A stretch of DNA of 64,000 nt from Pseudomonas parasichuanensis (GTDB lineage: Bacteria > Pseudomonadota > Gammaproteobacteria > Pseudomonadales > Pseudomonadaceae): NCBI RefSeq assembly GCF_021601385.1, contig NZ_BQHO01000002.1, positions 62,001 to 126,000 on the forward strand, written 5' to 3'. The position numbers and the translations under genes were made by a program. This document shows positions 1 through 8,216 of this stretch, in pieces. The notes under the pieces are model-generated. The model made no database searches, had not been told where the DNA came from, and saw nothing but the letters and a program-made list of their open reading frames with translations. Numbering within the stretch: position 1 is the stretch's first letter; every line of letters starts with the position of its first letter.

Positions 1-127
1 GCACCCCGCGCAGTAGCCCTGAAACCCTTGTAGCGCAAGGCCTGGGGGTTGATCCAGAGCAACCCTGGGGGCTGATTTCCTACTTATCTCGCCGCGCAAT
101 AGACCTGGGTCAAACAAGGACTTTGGT

Positions 128-646
128 CTAACGAACGGTGCGTTCGTGGCGACGGTTACGGTAGATCCCCAGCGGCACCAGGATGGCCGTCAGCACGAAC
201 GCCAACAGGGCCCATTGGGCAAGCGACAGGCCGAGGATCGGCGGGTACGGCGTGGAGCAGAAGCCGTCGACCTGAAACGCCAGCGGCCAGAGCTTGGCCA
301 GCGGCAGGTCATCGACGATCGGCTGCAGGGTATCGATACCGCAGCTGACCATGGGGTTGGCGAGTATATACACATGGTTGCCGGCTGCAACGATGCCGCC
401 GATGGCGCTCAGCACCACCAGTGCCTCGAACAGTGTCAGGCTTTTACGCCCGGGCATGGCCGCGGCGATGAAGGCGAAGATCGCGATGAACAGCAAGGCG
501 TAGCGTTGCAGGATGCACAGCGGGCATGGTGCTTCGCCCAGCACCACCTGCATGTACAGGGCACCGCCGATCAGCGCCAGGCAGATCAGGCCAAGGAGCA
601 CCAGAAAGCGCCGTTCGCGGTTCAGGCGCGATGAGAGTTCGTTCAT
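128..646 (-). CDS. dsbB: Disulfide bond formation protein B (DsbB family)
   Basis: Inner-membrane quinone reductase that re-oxidises periplasmic DsbA during disulfide formation. The 172-residue protein has four hydrophobic segments, the periplasmic CPLC motif (Cys41/Cys44) after the first of them, and a second cysteine pair (Cys102, Cys130) in the second periplasmic loop, the full DsbB set. An AAGGA ribosome site lies 8 bases before the ATG. It lies downstream of hmp in the same direction but about 600 bases away, so it probably has its own promoter. Family assignment is secure; pseudomonads often carry two DsbB paralogues and I cannot tell which one this is. Confidence 0.93.
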   Translation of the reverse strand: MNELSSRLNRERRFLVLLGLICLALIGGALYMQVVLGEAPCPLCILQRYALLFIAIFAFIAAAMPGRKSLTLFEALVVLSAIGGIVAAGNHVYILANPMVSCGIDTLQPIVDDLPLAKLWPLAFQVDGFCSTPYPPILGLSLAQWALLAFVLTAILVPLGIYRNRRHERTVR

Positions 647-891
647 TGCCGATTCCTTCGATGGAGAGTGGCAGCGCTGGCTGCCCGAGGGGCGCCAAGT
701 CTACACGCTGGAGTGGACCTGTGACTGCGTCGAGGAACGGTGAGCGCGGCTATCCCTTGATGACCTAGGACCGAGCGGGTCGGTTTCGGTTCACCGCTGC
801 GCGTAAAAAACACGGCAGCCCGAGCGCCGGACAGGAGCAAGCCCCTCGACACTCGGGAGTGAAGGATACAGTGATTAAAGGAGGATTAAAG

Positions 892-1245
892 ATGAAGGCG
901 GGTGTAACCGCGTTCATCGCTTCCTTATATAGAAGAAGGGGCTGGGCCCAATCGCTGCGGTTCGGCGCTCGGCCCGTCCGGCCTTGCACGCGGAATGCAG
1001 ACGTCCGTTTCGTTCTCGATTACCCACGGGCGGGAGCATGGCGTGCAGGGCCGGCCGGGCAGAACGCCGAACCGCAGCGATTGGGATGGCGAGTCAGGTC
1101 ATGGGATCGCTGGGGCTGCTTTGCAGCCCTTTCCGGCCGATCCGGCGCCCCGGCGAGGCCGCTCCCACAAAGGGACACGATCCTCTGTAGGAGCGGCCTC
1201 GTGCCGCGAAAGGGGCGCAAAGCGCCCCCGGCGATCTTCAACTAA
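892..1245 (+). CDS. Candidate small ORF with a very strong Shine-Dalgarno, running into repeats
   Basis: A near-perfect AGGAGG (from about 879) sits 7 bases before an ATG at 892. The frame stays open for 117 codons, but only the first 18 or so (beginning MKAGVTAFIASLYRRRG) lie outside repeats: the rest runs through a 45-bp inverted repeat and a REP pair, and its Arg/Pro/Gly-rich translation looks like translated repeat. The real product may be a short peptide whose 3' end was replaced by repeat DNA, or the ribosome site may be fortuitous. I recognise no family. The stretch 647-878 upstream shows no gene and should hold the dsbB promoter. Confidence 0.3.
   Translation: MKAGVTAFIASLYRRRGWAQSLRFGARPVRPCTRNADVRFVLDYPRAGAWRAGPAGQNAEPQRLGWRVRSWDRWGCFAALSGRSGAPARPLPQRDTILCRSGLVPRKGRKAPPAIFN
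947..1085. repeat. Inverted repeat with 45-bp arms in the hmp-dsbB interval
   Basis: Left arm 947-991 and right arm 1041-1085 are inverted copies matching at 41 of 45 positions, separated by 49 bases. The arms begin CCCAATCGCTGCGG and do not carry the REP core seen elsewhere in the window. If transcribed, they would form a long hairpin. Confidence 0.85.
1105..1236. repeat. Inverted REP pair (GGAGCGGCC family), degenerate
   Basis: Two head-to-head copies of the element whose core is TGTAGGAGCGGCC...GCCGCGAAAGGG with a GGGGCTGC/GCAGCCCC-type side hairpin. The left copy is partly decayed. It lies just past the 3' end of hmp, the usual location for such elements in pseudomonads. Confidence 0.8.
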
Positions 1246-1250
1246 CCCTG

Positions 1251-2429
1251 TTACTCCAAAGCCGCCGCCGGCCCGAAGAACTCATAGCGGCTCTGCCCTT
1301 CCGGCACACCAATCGCCTTGAGCTGGCGCTTGATCGCCGCCATGAAGCCCTTCGGCCCCAGGAAGTAGGCATCCACATCACGCTCGCGCGGCAGCCACTC
1401 GGCCAGCAGCTCCTGGCTCAGCAGGCCCACGGCATCGGCCGCCTGGCTACCGTCGTCTTCGGCGTAGCAATAAAAGCGCTTGAGCTGCGGGTGGCGCGCG
1501 GCCAGGCCGTCGATCCACTCGGCAAAGGCATGCACCGCACCATTGCGTGCGCAGTGGATGAAATGCACCGGACGCTGGGTTTTCAGCGCAGCCTCGAGCA
1601 TGGCCAGGGTCGGAGTGATGCCCACGCCGCCGCTGATCAGCACCAGCGGCTTGTCGCTGGCCGCCAGGGTGAAGTCGCCGGACGGCGGGAACAGCTGCAG
1701 GGTGTCACCCACCATCAGCCCGTCATGCAGGTAGTTGGACACCTTGCCGCCCGCTTCGCGCTTGACGCTGATGCGGTACTGCTCGCCATCGCACAGGGCC
1801 GACAGCGAATAGTTGCGGCGCTGCTCCTGGCCTTCAATGAACAGCTGCAGGCCAATGTACTGGCCCGGCTCGGCCTTGAGCACCGGCTTGCCGTCGACCG
1901 GGGCGAAGTAGAACGAGACGATCTCGCTGCTTTCCTGCTCGCGGCGCACCAGGCGGAACTCGCGGGCACCACGCCAACCGCCAGTGGCTTCTTCTTTCTG
2001 TTTATAGAGGCTCTCTTCGGCGCCGATCAGGATGTCGGCCAGCTGGCCGTAGGCGGCGCCCCAGGCGGCGATCACTTCCGGGGTGGCGATCTCCTTGCCC
2101 AACACTTCCTCGATGGCGCGCAGCAGGCAGCTGCCAACGATCGGATAATGCTCGGGGAGGATCTGCAGGGCCACATGCTTGTTGATGATCTGGCCGACCA
2201 GCCCACCAAGCTGTTCAAGCTTGTCGATGTGGCGGGCGTACATCAGCACGCCATTGGCCAGGGCGCGCGGCTGGTCGCCGCTGGCCTGGTGGGCCTGGTT
2301 GAACAGCGGGCGCACCTCGGGGAACTCGCTGAGCATCATCTTGTAGAAGTGGGTGGTCAGCGCTTCGCCGCCGCTTTCCAGCAGGGGAACAGTGGCCTTG
2401 ATGATTGCACGTTGTTCGGCATTGAGCAT
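1251..2429 (-). CDS. hmp: Flavohemoprotein, nitric oxide dioxygenase
   Basis: Converts NO plus O2 to nitrate with NAD(P)H, through haem B and FAD, in the cytoplasm. The protein is 392 residues. Residues 1-140 are a globin domain with the proximal histidine at His85 (NKHVALQ). A ferredoxin-reductase FAD domain with RNYSLS follows, then an NAD domain with SGGVGITP. The start at 2429 was preferred to an in-frame upstream codon because it restores the normal MLNAEQRAI N-terminus and has AGGAG 8 bases ahead. The divergent NorR-type gene and its binding sites give the regulation: sigma-54 dependent, induced by NO. Also called fhp in P. aeruginosa. Confidence 0.96.
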   Translation of the reverse strand: MLNAEQRAIIKATVPLLESGGEALTTHFYKMMLSEFPEVRPLFNQAHQASGDQPRALANGVLMYARHIDKLEQLGGLVGQIINKHVALQILPEHYPIVGSCLLRAIEEVLGKEIATPEVIAAWGAAYGQLADILIGAEESLYKQKEEATGGWRGAREFRLVRREQESSEIVSFYFAPVDGKPVLKAEPGQYIGLQLFIEGQEQRRNYSLSALCDGEQYRISVKREAGGKVSNYLHDGLMVGDTLQLFPPSGDFTLAASDKPLVLISGGVGITPTLAMLEAALKTQRPVHFIHCARNGAVHAFAEWIDGLAARHPQLKRFYCYAEDDGSQAADAVGLLSQELLAEWLPRERDVDAYFLGPKGFMAAIKRQLKAIGVPEGQSRYEFFGPAAALE

Positions 2430-2475
2430 TGCAACAACTCCTGAGCCTTTGGCTTCGAATGGTTGCCTTTGACTT

Positions 2476-2491
2476 ATCAGCAATCGTGCCA
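2476..2491 (-). promoter_or_regulatory. Probable sigma-54 (-24/-12) promoter of hmp
   Basis: On the minus strand the bases read TGGCAC-GATTG-CTGAT. The -24 element is perfect; the -12 element has GA where GC is expected. Layout resembles NorR-controlled sigma-54 promoters. Start of transcription would be around 2465, some 35 bases before the hmp ATG. Confidence 0.6.
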
Positions 2492-2508
2492 ACTTTAAAA
2501 CTCAATAA

Positions 2509-2521
2509 AATCAGGCTCTTG
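2509..2521 (-). promoter_or_regulatory. Probable IHF site in the hmp control region
   Basis: The plus-strand bases AATCAGGCTCTTG match the IHF consensus WATCAANNNNTTR with one mismatch and lie between the NorR boxes and the -24/-12 promoter, where IHF bends DNA in sigma-54 systems. Confidence 0.5.
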
Positions 2522-2532
2522 AACATATAAGT

Positions 2533-2569
2533 GTCAAAAAGACACACCCAAGCGTATAGTCATTTCGAC
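2533..2569. promoter_or_regulatory. Two NorR boxes (GT-N7-AC) between hmp and norR
   Basis: GTCAAAAAGAC at 2533-2543 lies inside the longer palindrome GTGTC-N5-GACAC (2531-2545). GTCATTTCGAC is at 2559-2569. Both fit the GT-N7-AC enhancer consensus known for NorR, 26 bases apart. They sit 40-80 bases upstream of the hmp -24/-12 element and just ahead of the norR start, so autoregulation is possible. Confidence 0.75.
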
Positions 2570-2583
2570 CAAATGGAGTCCAT

Positions 2584-4137
2584 ATGACTGCAAAGCCCCT
2601 GCTCACCGCCCTGCTGCCCCTGGTCAGCGACCTGTCCTGCGACCTGCCCGACCAGGAACGCTACCGCCGCCTGCTGCAGGCCATGCGCGGCCTGTTGCCG
2701 TGCGATGCCGCGGCACTGCTGCGCCTGGATGGCGAATGGCTGGTGCCGCTGGCGGTGGACGGCTTGTCGCCCGACACCCTCGGCCGGCGCTTTCGGGTCA
2801 GCGAGCACCCGCGCTTCCAGATCCTGCTCAGCCGCCCCGAACCCACCCGCTTCGCCAGCGACAGCCCCCTCCCCGACCCCTACGACGGCCTGGTCAATGC
2901 CGAGCACGTCGACCTGGAAGTGCACGACTGCATGGGCTGCCCGTTGATGGTCGACGAACAGCCCTGGGGCCTGCTGACCCTCGATGCCCTCACCCCCGGC
3001 CAGTTCCAGAGCCTGGAGCTGGAGGCCCTGCAGGCCTTCGCCAGCCTGGCCGCCGCCACCGTCACCGTGGCCGAGCGCATCGAGCACCTGGCCCTGCGCG
3101 CCGAGGATGAACACCAGCGCGCCGAGGTGTACCGCCAGGCCAGCGGCCAGGACAAGGAGCTGATCGGCCAGAGCAAGGCACACAAGCGCCTGGTGGAAGA
3201 GATCCGCCTGGTCGGCGGCAGCGACCTGACTGTGCTGATCACTGGCGAAACCGGGGTCGGCAAGGAGCTGGTGGCCCAGGCCCTGCATCGCGCCAGCAAG
3301 CGCGCCGACAAACCCCTGATCAGCCTCAACTGCGCCGCCCTCCCCGACACCCTGGTGGAAAGCGAGCTGTTCGGCCACGTGCGCGGTGCCTTCACCGGCG
3401 CCCACGGCGAGCGGCGCGGCAAGTTCGAACTGGCCAACGGCGGCACGCTGTTTCTCGATGAGGTCGGCGAACTGCCCTTGGCGGTGCAGGCCAAGCTGCT
3501 GCGGGTGCTGCAGAGCGGCCAGTTGCAACGGCTGGGCTCGGACCGCGATCACCAGGTGGACGTGCGCCTGATCGCCGCCACCAACCGCGACCTCGCCGAA
3601 GAGGTGCGCAATGGCAACTACCGCGCCGATTTCTATCACCGCCTAAGCGTCTACCCGCTGCAAGTACCCCCGCTGCGCGAGCGCGGCCGTGACGTGCTGA
3701 TGCTGGCCGGCTACTTCCTCGAACAGAACCGTTCGCGCCTGGGCCTGGGCAGCCTGCGCCTGTCCGCCGAGGCCCAGGCGGCGCTGCTGGCCTACGACTG
3801 GCCGGGCAACGTGCGTGAGCTGGAACACCTGATCGGGCGCTCGGCGCTCAAGGCGCTGGGGCAGCATGGGCAACGGCCGAAGATTCTTACCCTGGAGGCG
3901 GCGGACCTGGACTTGCGGGCGGCACGGCCAGAGGCTCACCTGCCCACGCCTGTGGTTCAGGCCGACGCACCGCTGCCCGAGGGCGGATTGCGTGAGGCGG
4001 TGGATGACTACCAGCGGCAGATCATCGAGGAGTGCCTGAAGCGCCATGGCGACAACGGGGCGGCCGCGGCGCGGGAACTGGGACTGGATCGGGCGAACCT
4101 GAGCCGGCTGGCCAAACGTTTGGGGTTGCGCCAATAA
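2584..4137 (+). CDS. norR: NO-responsive sigma-54 activator NorR/FhpR
   Basis: Enhancer-binding protein of 517 residues. The N-terminal GAF domain (about 20-170) is expected to hold the non-haem iron that senses NO. The AAA+ domain (about 190-420) has Walker A GETGVGKE near 220 and the sigma-54 contact loop GAFTGA near 268-273. A Fis-type helix-turn-helix occupies the last 40 residues (GAAARELGLDRANLSRLAKR). GGAG precedes the ATG by 5 bases. Divergent from hmp, with GT-N7-AC boxes between them, which fixes the target. It corresponds in arrangement to FhpR of P. aeruginosa; the name norR follows the family. Confidence 0.92.
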   Translation: MTAKPLLTALLPLVSDLSCDLPDQERYRRLLQAMRGLLPCDAAALLRLDGEWLVPLAVDGLSPDTLGRRFRVSEHPRFQILLSRPEPTRFASDSPLPDPYDGLVNAEHVDLEVHDCMGCPLMVDEQPWGLLTLDALTPGQFQSLELEALQAFASLAAATVTVAERIEHLALRAEDEHQRAEVYRQASGQDKELIGQSKAHKRLVEEIRLVGGSDLTVLITGETGVGKELVAQALHRASKRADKPLISLNCAALPDTLVESELFGHVRGAFTGAHGERRGKFELANGGTLFLDEVGELPLAVQAKLLRVLQSGQLQRLGSDRDHQVDVRLIAATNRDLAEEVRNGNYRADFYHRLSVYPLQVPPLRERGRDVLMLAGYFLEQNRSRLGLGSLRLSAEAQAALLAYDWPGNVRELEHLIGRSALKALGQHGQRPKILTLEAADLDLRAARPEAHLPTPVVQADAPLPEGGLREAVDDYQRQIIEECLKRHGDNGAAAARELGLDRANLSRLAKRLGLRQ

Positions 4138-4150
4138 GGTTGAGTGCCCT

Positions 4151-4269
4151 CTGTAGGAGCGGCCTTGTGCCGCGAATGGGCTGCAAAGCAGCCCCAGGTG
4201 TTTGCCTTGTCACCTGAATTGCCGGGGGCTGCTGCGCAGCCCATTCGCGGCGCAAGGCCGCTCCTACAG
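4151..4269. repeat. Inverted REP pair (GGAGCGGCC family)
   Basis: Head-to-head copies starting CTGTAGGAGCGGCC and ending in the inverse, each carrying a GGGCTGC/GCAGCCC stem. It fills the norR-cheV gap. Confidence 0.9.
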
Positions 4270-4377
4270 CGTGCGCGCAAACCAAAGTGATGTGACCCTG
4301 AATAGCAAACTACGCTAAAGCCTGACGTCAAAAAGCCGATAACCCGGCATTCTCCCCATCCGAACCAAAGGTTGCCC

Positions 4378-5277
4378 ATGGCCACGCAAAAAGCCCGCGC
4401 GGACTCGTTGTCCCTGCTGCTGTTCACCCTGCGCAGCGGCAAGCTGATGGCAATCAACCTGCTCAAGGTCAGCGAGATCATCACCTGCCCGCCGCTGACC
4501 AAGCTGCCGGAGGCCCACCCCCACGTCAAAGGCGTGGCCACCCTGCGCGGCAACTCGCTGTCGGTCATCGACCTGTCCCGCGCCATCGGCGAACGCCCGC
4601 TGGAAGACCCCGACGGCGGCTGCCTGATCGTCACCGAGATCAGCCGCTCGCGCCAGGGCCTGCACGTGCAGGCGGTGAGCCGCATCGTCCATTGCCTGAG
4701 CACCGACATCAAACCGCCGCCATTCGGTTCGGGCAACCGCTCGTTCATCACCGGCGTGACCCGGGTCGACAACACCCTGGTGCAGGTGCTGGACATCGAA
4801 AAGGTCATCCACGGCATCGCCCCGCCGCGCCACGAGCCGCAACCGGGCGAGCTCAGCGAAGAAGACGCAAGCCTGTTGGCCGCCGCCAACATCCTGGTGG
4901 TCGACGACAGCCAGGTGGCGCTGCAGCAGTCGGTGCACACCCTGCGCAACCTCGGCATCGAATGCCACACCGCGCGCAGCGCCAAGGATGCGATGAACGT
5001 GCTGCTGGAGCTGCAAGGCACCGAGCGGGAGATCAACATCATCGTCTCCGACATCGAGATGTCCGAGATGGACGGCTTCGCCTTCACCCGGACCCTGCGC
5101 GACACCCCGGACTTCCAGCACCTGTACATCCTTCTGCACACCTCGCTGGACAGCACCATGAGCGGCGAAAAGGCCAAGACGGCCGGCGCCAACGCAATCC
5201 TCACCAAGTTCTCGTCGCCAGAGCTGACCGACTGCCTGGTGGTCGCGGCGCGGGCGGTGGTGTTCGCCGAGCATTGA
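4378..5277 (+). CDS. cheV: Chemotaxis coupling protein CheV (CheW domain plus receiver)
   Basis: Soluble adaptor of 299 residues that links chemoreceptors to the CheA kinase. The N-terminal CheW-like domain (about 10-155) has the usual GVATLRG and GNRSFITGVT strands. The C-terminal receiver (about 170-295) has the acidic VVDDSQ and VSDIEMSEMDG phosphorylation segments. AAAGG lies 6 bases before the ATG at 4378; a TTG 6 bases upstream is in frame but badly placed. It stands alone, separated from norR by a REP pair. Pseudomonads carry several CheV paralogues. Confidence 0.93.
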   Translation: MATQKARADSLSLLLFTLRSGKLMAINLLKVSEIITCPPLTKLPEAHPHVKGVATLRGNSLSVIDLSRAIGERPLEDPDGGCLIVTEISRSRQGLHVQAVSRIVHCLSTDIKPPPFGSGNRSFITGVTRVDNTLVQVLDIEKVIHGIAPPRHEPQPGELSEEDASLLAAANILVVDDSQVALQQSVHTLRNLGIECHTARSAKDAMNVLLELQGTEREINIIVSDIEMSEMDGFAFTRTLRDTPDFQHLYILLHTSLDSTMSGEKAKTAGANAILTKFSSPELTDCLVVAARAVVFAEH

Positions 5278-5365
5278 CATATCAAGTCAGGATTTTCCGT
5301 GCTTGATGCAGGTAGAGGTTCGGGCATAATTCGCGCCCTTCGCTCGTTCATGGCTGGTATCGCCG

Positions 5366-5674
5366 ATGAAATACCTCAGCACCCTCCTGTTCACCTGCGC
5401 CCTGTTCAGCGGCGCAGCCCACGCCTCGAGCAACCAGGCGTGGCACGACCAGCGCCAGCAGATGCTCAAGGCCTGCCTGGCCGCCAGCCAGTTCAAGCAG
5501 GCCCACGCCCTGGGCAAACCCGCCGAGTTCGACGACCGGGTCGGCTACAGCGCCCTGCTGATAGAAGGCGTCTACCCGCAAAAGCACATGAACAACCGCA
5601 CCGGCACCGAGCTGTGCCTGTACGACCGCCAGCGCCAGCAGGCCTTCGTCACCGAATGGCAAGCAGCCAAGTGA
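5366..5674 (+). CDS. Small exported protein of unknown function
   Basis: 102 residues beginning with a clear signal peptide (MKYLSTLLFTCALFSGAAHA, cleavage after AHA), leaving a mature part of about 80 residues with two cysteines (LKACLAAS, TELCLYD) that could form a disulfide. I do not recognise the family. Its stop overlaps the likely ATG of the next gene (GTGATG junction), suggesting translational coupling with the cysteine-cluster protein downstream. No strong ribosome site is visible. It is probably periplasmic. Confidence 0.8.
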   Translation: MKYLSTLLFTCALFSGAAHASSNQAWHDQRQQMLKACLAASQFKQAHALGKPAEFDDRVGYSALLIEGVYPQKHMNNRTGTELCLYDRQRQQAFVTEWQAAK

Positions 5675-6408
5675 TGGGCGACAGCATTCGTTTTGCCTGC
5701 ACCGGTTGCGGCAAGTGCTGCACCGGCCACCATGTGCCGCTGACCCTCAGCGAAGCCCAGCAGTGGGCGGTGTCCGGCGGCCAGGTGGTGGTGCTGATCG
5801 AAGGTTTCGTGAGCGACGGCCCGGGCATGCCGGCCGAGCAGCGCGAGCACGTACTGCGCCGCTCGCACCCGGTGCGCTGCGGTGACGGCGAGCTGCGCGT
5901 ATCGGTGACCTTCGCCGCGTTCAACCCCGGGCGCTGCCGCAACCTCGACGCCGATGACCTGTGCACCATCTATGACCGCCGCCCGCTGGTGTGCCGCATC
6001 TACCCGGCCGAGATCAACCCGCACCTGCCCCTGCGCCCGGAAGGCAAGGACTGCCCGCCCGAGGCCTGGGAACAGGGGCCGGAACTGATCCACGGCGGCC
6101 AGCTGATGGACAACGAACTCAAGGCGCTGATCGAAGCGTCGCGCCAGGCCGACCGTGACGATATCGCCGCCAAGGTCGCGATCTGCCAGGCGTTGGGGAT
6201 CACCACCAGTGCGCTCAAGGGCAACGGCTTTACCGCCTGGTTGCCGGAGATGGGGGCGTTCGCGGCGGTGCTGCAAACGGTGCCGGCGGACAATGGTGCC
6301 GAGTGGCAGGTGCATGTACCTGATACAGTGATTGCAGCAACCTTGCAGGATCATCGCCTGCAGACCATTTCAGATACTCCCGTCTACTTCGCCTATATCG
6401 GCTTCTGA
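5674..6408 (+). CDS. YkgJ-type cysteine-cluster protein
   Basis: 244 residues with the CxxCGKCC motif at the N-terminus (FACTGCGKCCTGHH) and further conserved cysteines in GRCRNLD, DLCTIYDRRPLVCRIYP and DCPP. This is the YkgJ/UPF0153 zinc- or iron-binding cysteine cluster. Biochemical role is unknown; it is a cytoplasmic protein as far as the sequence shows. The ATG at 5674 overlaps the stop of the upstream small gene; an alternative ATG at 5656 would add 6 residues. The C-terminal 100 residues are not part of the core motif and look lineage-specific. Confidence 0.82.
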   Translation: MGDSIRFACTGCGKCCTGHHVPLTLSEAQQWAVSGGQVVVLIEGFVSDGPGMPAEQREHVLRRSHPVRCGDGELRVSVTFAAFNPGRCRNLDADDLCTIYDRRPLVCRIYPAEINPHLPLRPEGKDCPPEAWEQGPELIHGGQLMDNELKALIEASRQADRDDIAAKVAICQALGITTSALKGNGFTAWLPEMGAFAAVLQTVPADNGAEWQVHVPDTVIAATLQDHRLQTISDTPVYFAYIGF

Positions 6409-6421
6409 TGACGCCTATTCC

Positions 6422-6515
6422 GGCCCAATCGCCGGCAAGCCGGCGCCCACAGGTACAGTGCAGGGCCTGAGGCTGGCGCTGTACCTGTGGGAGCCGGCTT
6501 GCCGGCGATTGGGCC
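6422..6515. repeat. Inverted REP pair (GCCGGCAAGCCGGC family)
   Basis: Arms 6422-6461 and 6476-6515 match at 38 of 40 positions around a 14-base spacer. It lies between two convergent genes and may also act as a two-way terminator. Confidence 0.92.
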
Positions 6516-6542
6516 AGGTCAGGCAACCCAGGAATCAGTCGC

Positions 6543-8126
6543 TTACTGACACCGCCGCCAGAACTCATCCGCCAGCCGCCGCAGGTCCTGCGCCAGGTCC
6601 GCCACGTCGCTGGCGCTGCCATGGCTGCGCTGGCCAACGCTGACCGTCGCCTCGCTGGCCTGGCGGATGCTGATGATGTTGCGGTTGATGTTCTCGCTGA
6701 CCTGGCTCTGTTGCTCCACCGCCGCGGCGATCTGCAGGCTCATCTCGTTGATCTGGTTGACCCGCACGCTGATGCTGTCCAGCGCATCGCTGGCCAGCTG
6801 CGCCTGCTCGACACTCTGCCCGGCGTGGGCGCTGCTCTCGCGCATCACTTGCACCGCGGCGCGGGCGCCGTCCTGCAGGGCGGTGATCATGTGCTGGATA
6901 TCGTGGGTGGACTGGGCGGTGCGCTTGGCCAGGCCGCGCACCTCATCGGCGACCACCGCGAACCCCCGCCCCTGGTCCCCCGCCCGCGCCGCCTCGATGG
7001 CGGCGTTGAGCGCCAGCAGGTTGGTCTGCTCGGCGATGCCACGGATCACATCGAGCACCCCGGAAATCTCGCTGCTGTGGTTTTCCAGCTGCTGGATCAC
7101 TTGGCTGGCCTCGACCAGTGAGCCCGCCAGGTCCTGGATCGCGCAGCGGTTGCGATCGACCAGCTGGTGCCCGGCCTGGGTCTCGTCTTCGGCCTGGTCG
7201 GCAGCCATCGAAGCCATCTGCGCGCTGGTGGCCACCTGGGCCACGCTGGCGCTCATCTGGTGGATGGCCGTGGCCACCTGGTCGGCTTCGCTCTGTTGCT
7301 CCAGGCTGTTGGCATGGCTGCTGTGCAGCGCCTCGACCAGCGAGCCGGAGTGCCCGGCCAGGCGTGACGAGGTGTCGCCGATGCGCCCGACCACCGCGCC
7401 CAGTTGCGCCTTGAGCATGCGCATGGCGAACTCGATCTGGCCCAGGCCATCGCGCCGGCCTGTGTATAACTGTTGGCTCAGTGGGTTGTCGGCAATCGCC
7501 AAGGCCTGGCGGCGCAAGCGCTCATAGGGGCGCAGCAACAACCAGACCGCCAGGCTGCTCAGGCCCGCCGCCACCAGCACTTCCATCAGCGACAGCAGCA
7601 ACGGTGCGCCCTGCCACCACTGTGCCAAACCAATCACCAGGGCCAGGATCGCGCCAAGCGAAAGCGCCAGCCGCCCGCCCAGGCCAACCACCGGTACGCG
7701 CCCGCGCCAGCTGCGCGTGCCTTCACGCAACCGTGCGTAGCAACGCTCGGCCGCCTCGACCTGCGCCCTGCCCGGTTTGGTGCGCACCGACTGGTACTCC
7801 AGCGCCTGCCCGCCACTGCTGATCGGCGAGACGAACGCGCTGACCCAGTAGTGATCGCCGTTCTTGCAACGGTTCTTCACCAGCCCCATCCACGAGCGCC
7901 CGGCCTTGAGCGCCTGCCACATCTGGGCGAAGGCCTGGGGCGGCATGTCCGGGTGGCGCACCACATGGTGCGGCTGGCCCAGCAGTTCCTCGGGGGAGAA
8001 ACCGCTGACCTTGATGAACACGTCATTGGCGTAAGTGATGCGGCTGTCCAGGTCGGTGGTGGACAGGATGTTGGCGTCGCCGGGGTAATCCACTTCGCGA
8101 CCGGTAACGGGCAAATTGCACTTCAT
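6543..8126 (-). CDS. Aer-like PAS-domain chemoreceptor
   Basis: 527 residues. The N-terminal PAS domain (about 8-125) has the Aer-type signature around [13 protein letters not shown]...[10 protein letters not shown], expected to bind FAD and report redox state. Two adjacent hydrophobic segments follow (about 150-205), then a HAMP-like linker and a methyl-accepting signalling domain with the conserved hairpin tip ([21 protein letters not shown]). There is no periplasmic ligand domain. Known Aer proteins mediate aerotaxis and energy taxis. It stands alone, convergent with the cysteine-cluster gene. Start at 8126 gives the usual [12 protein letters not shown]-terminus; a GTG 9 bases upstream is possible. 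Confidence 0.88.
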   Translation of the reverse strand: MKCNLPVTGREVDYPGDANILSTTDLDSRITYANDVFIKVSGFSPEELLGQPHHVVRHPDMPPQAFAQMWQALKAGRSWMGLVKNRCKNGDHYWVSAFVSPISSGGQALEYQSVRTKPGRAQVEAAERCYARLREGTRSWRGRVPVVGLGGRLALSLGAILALVIGLAQWWQGAPLLLSLMEVLVAAGLSSLAVWLLLRPYERLRRQALAIADNPLSQQLYTGRRDGLGQIEFAMRMLKAQLGAVVGRIGDTSSRLAGHSGSLVEALHSSHANSLEQQSEADQVATAIHQMSASVAQVATSAQMASMAADQAEDETQAGHQLVDRNRCAIQDLAGSLVEASQVIQQLENHSSEISGVLDVIRGIAEQTNLLALNAAIEAARAGDQGRGFAVVADEVRGLAKRTAQSTHDIQHMITALQDGARAAVQVMRESSAHAGQSVEQAQLASDALDSISVRVNQINEMSLQIAAAVEQQSQVSENINRNIISIRQASEATVSVGQRSHGSASDVADLAQDLRRLADEFWRRCQ

Positions 8127-8216
8127 CGGAGGCACTCGTTGTTATGGGGAACAGCGGCAGGGCGTCCGAGATTAGTGGCAATTTGCGATCAACCATTGAT
8201 CCAGCTCAATCGCTTC

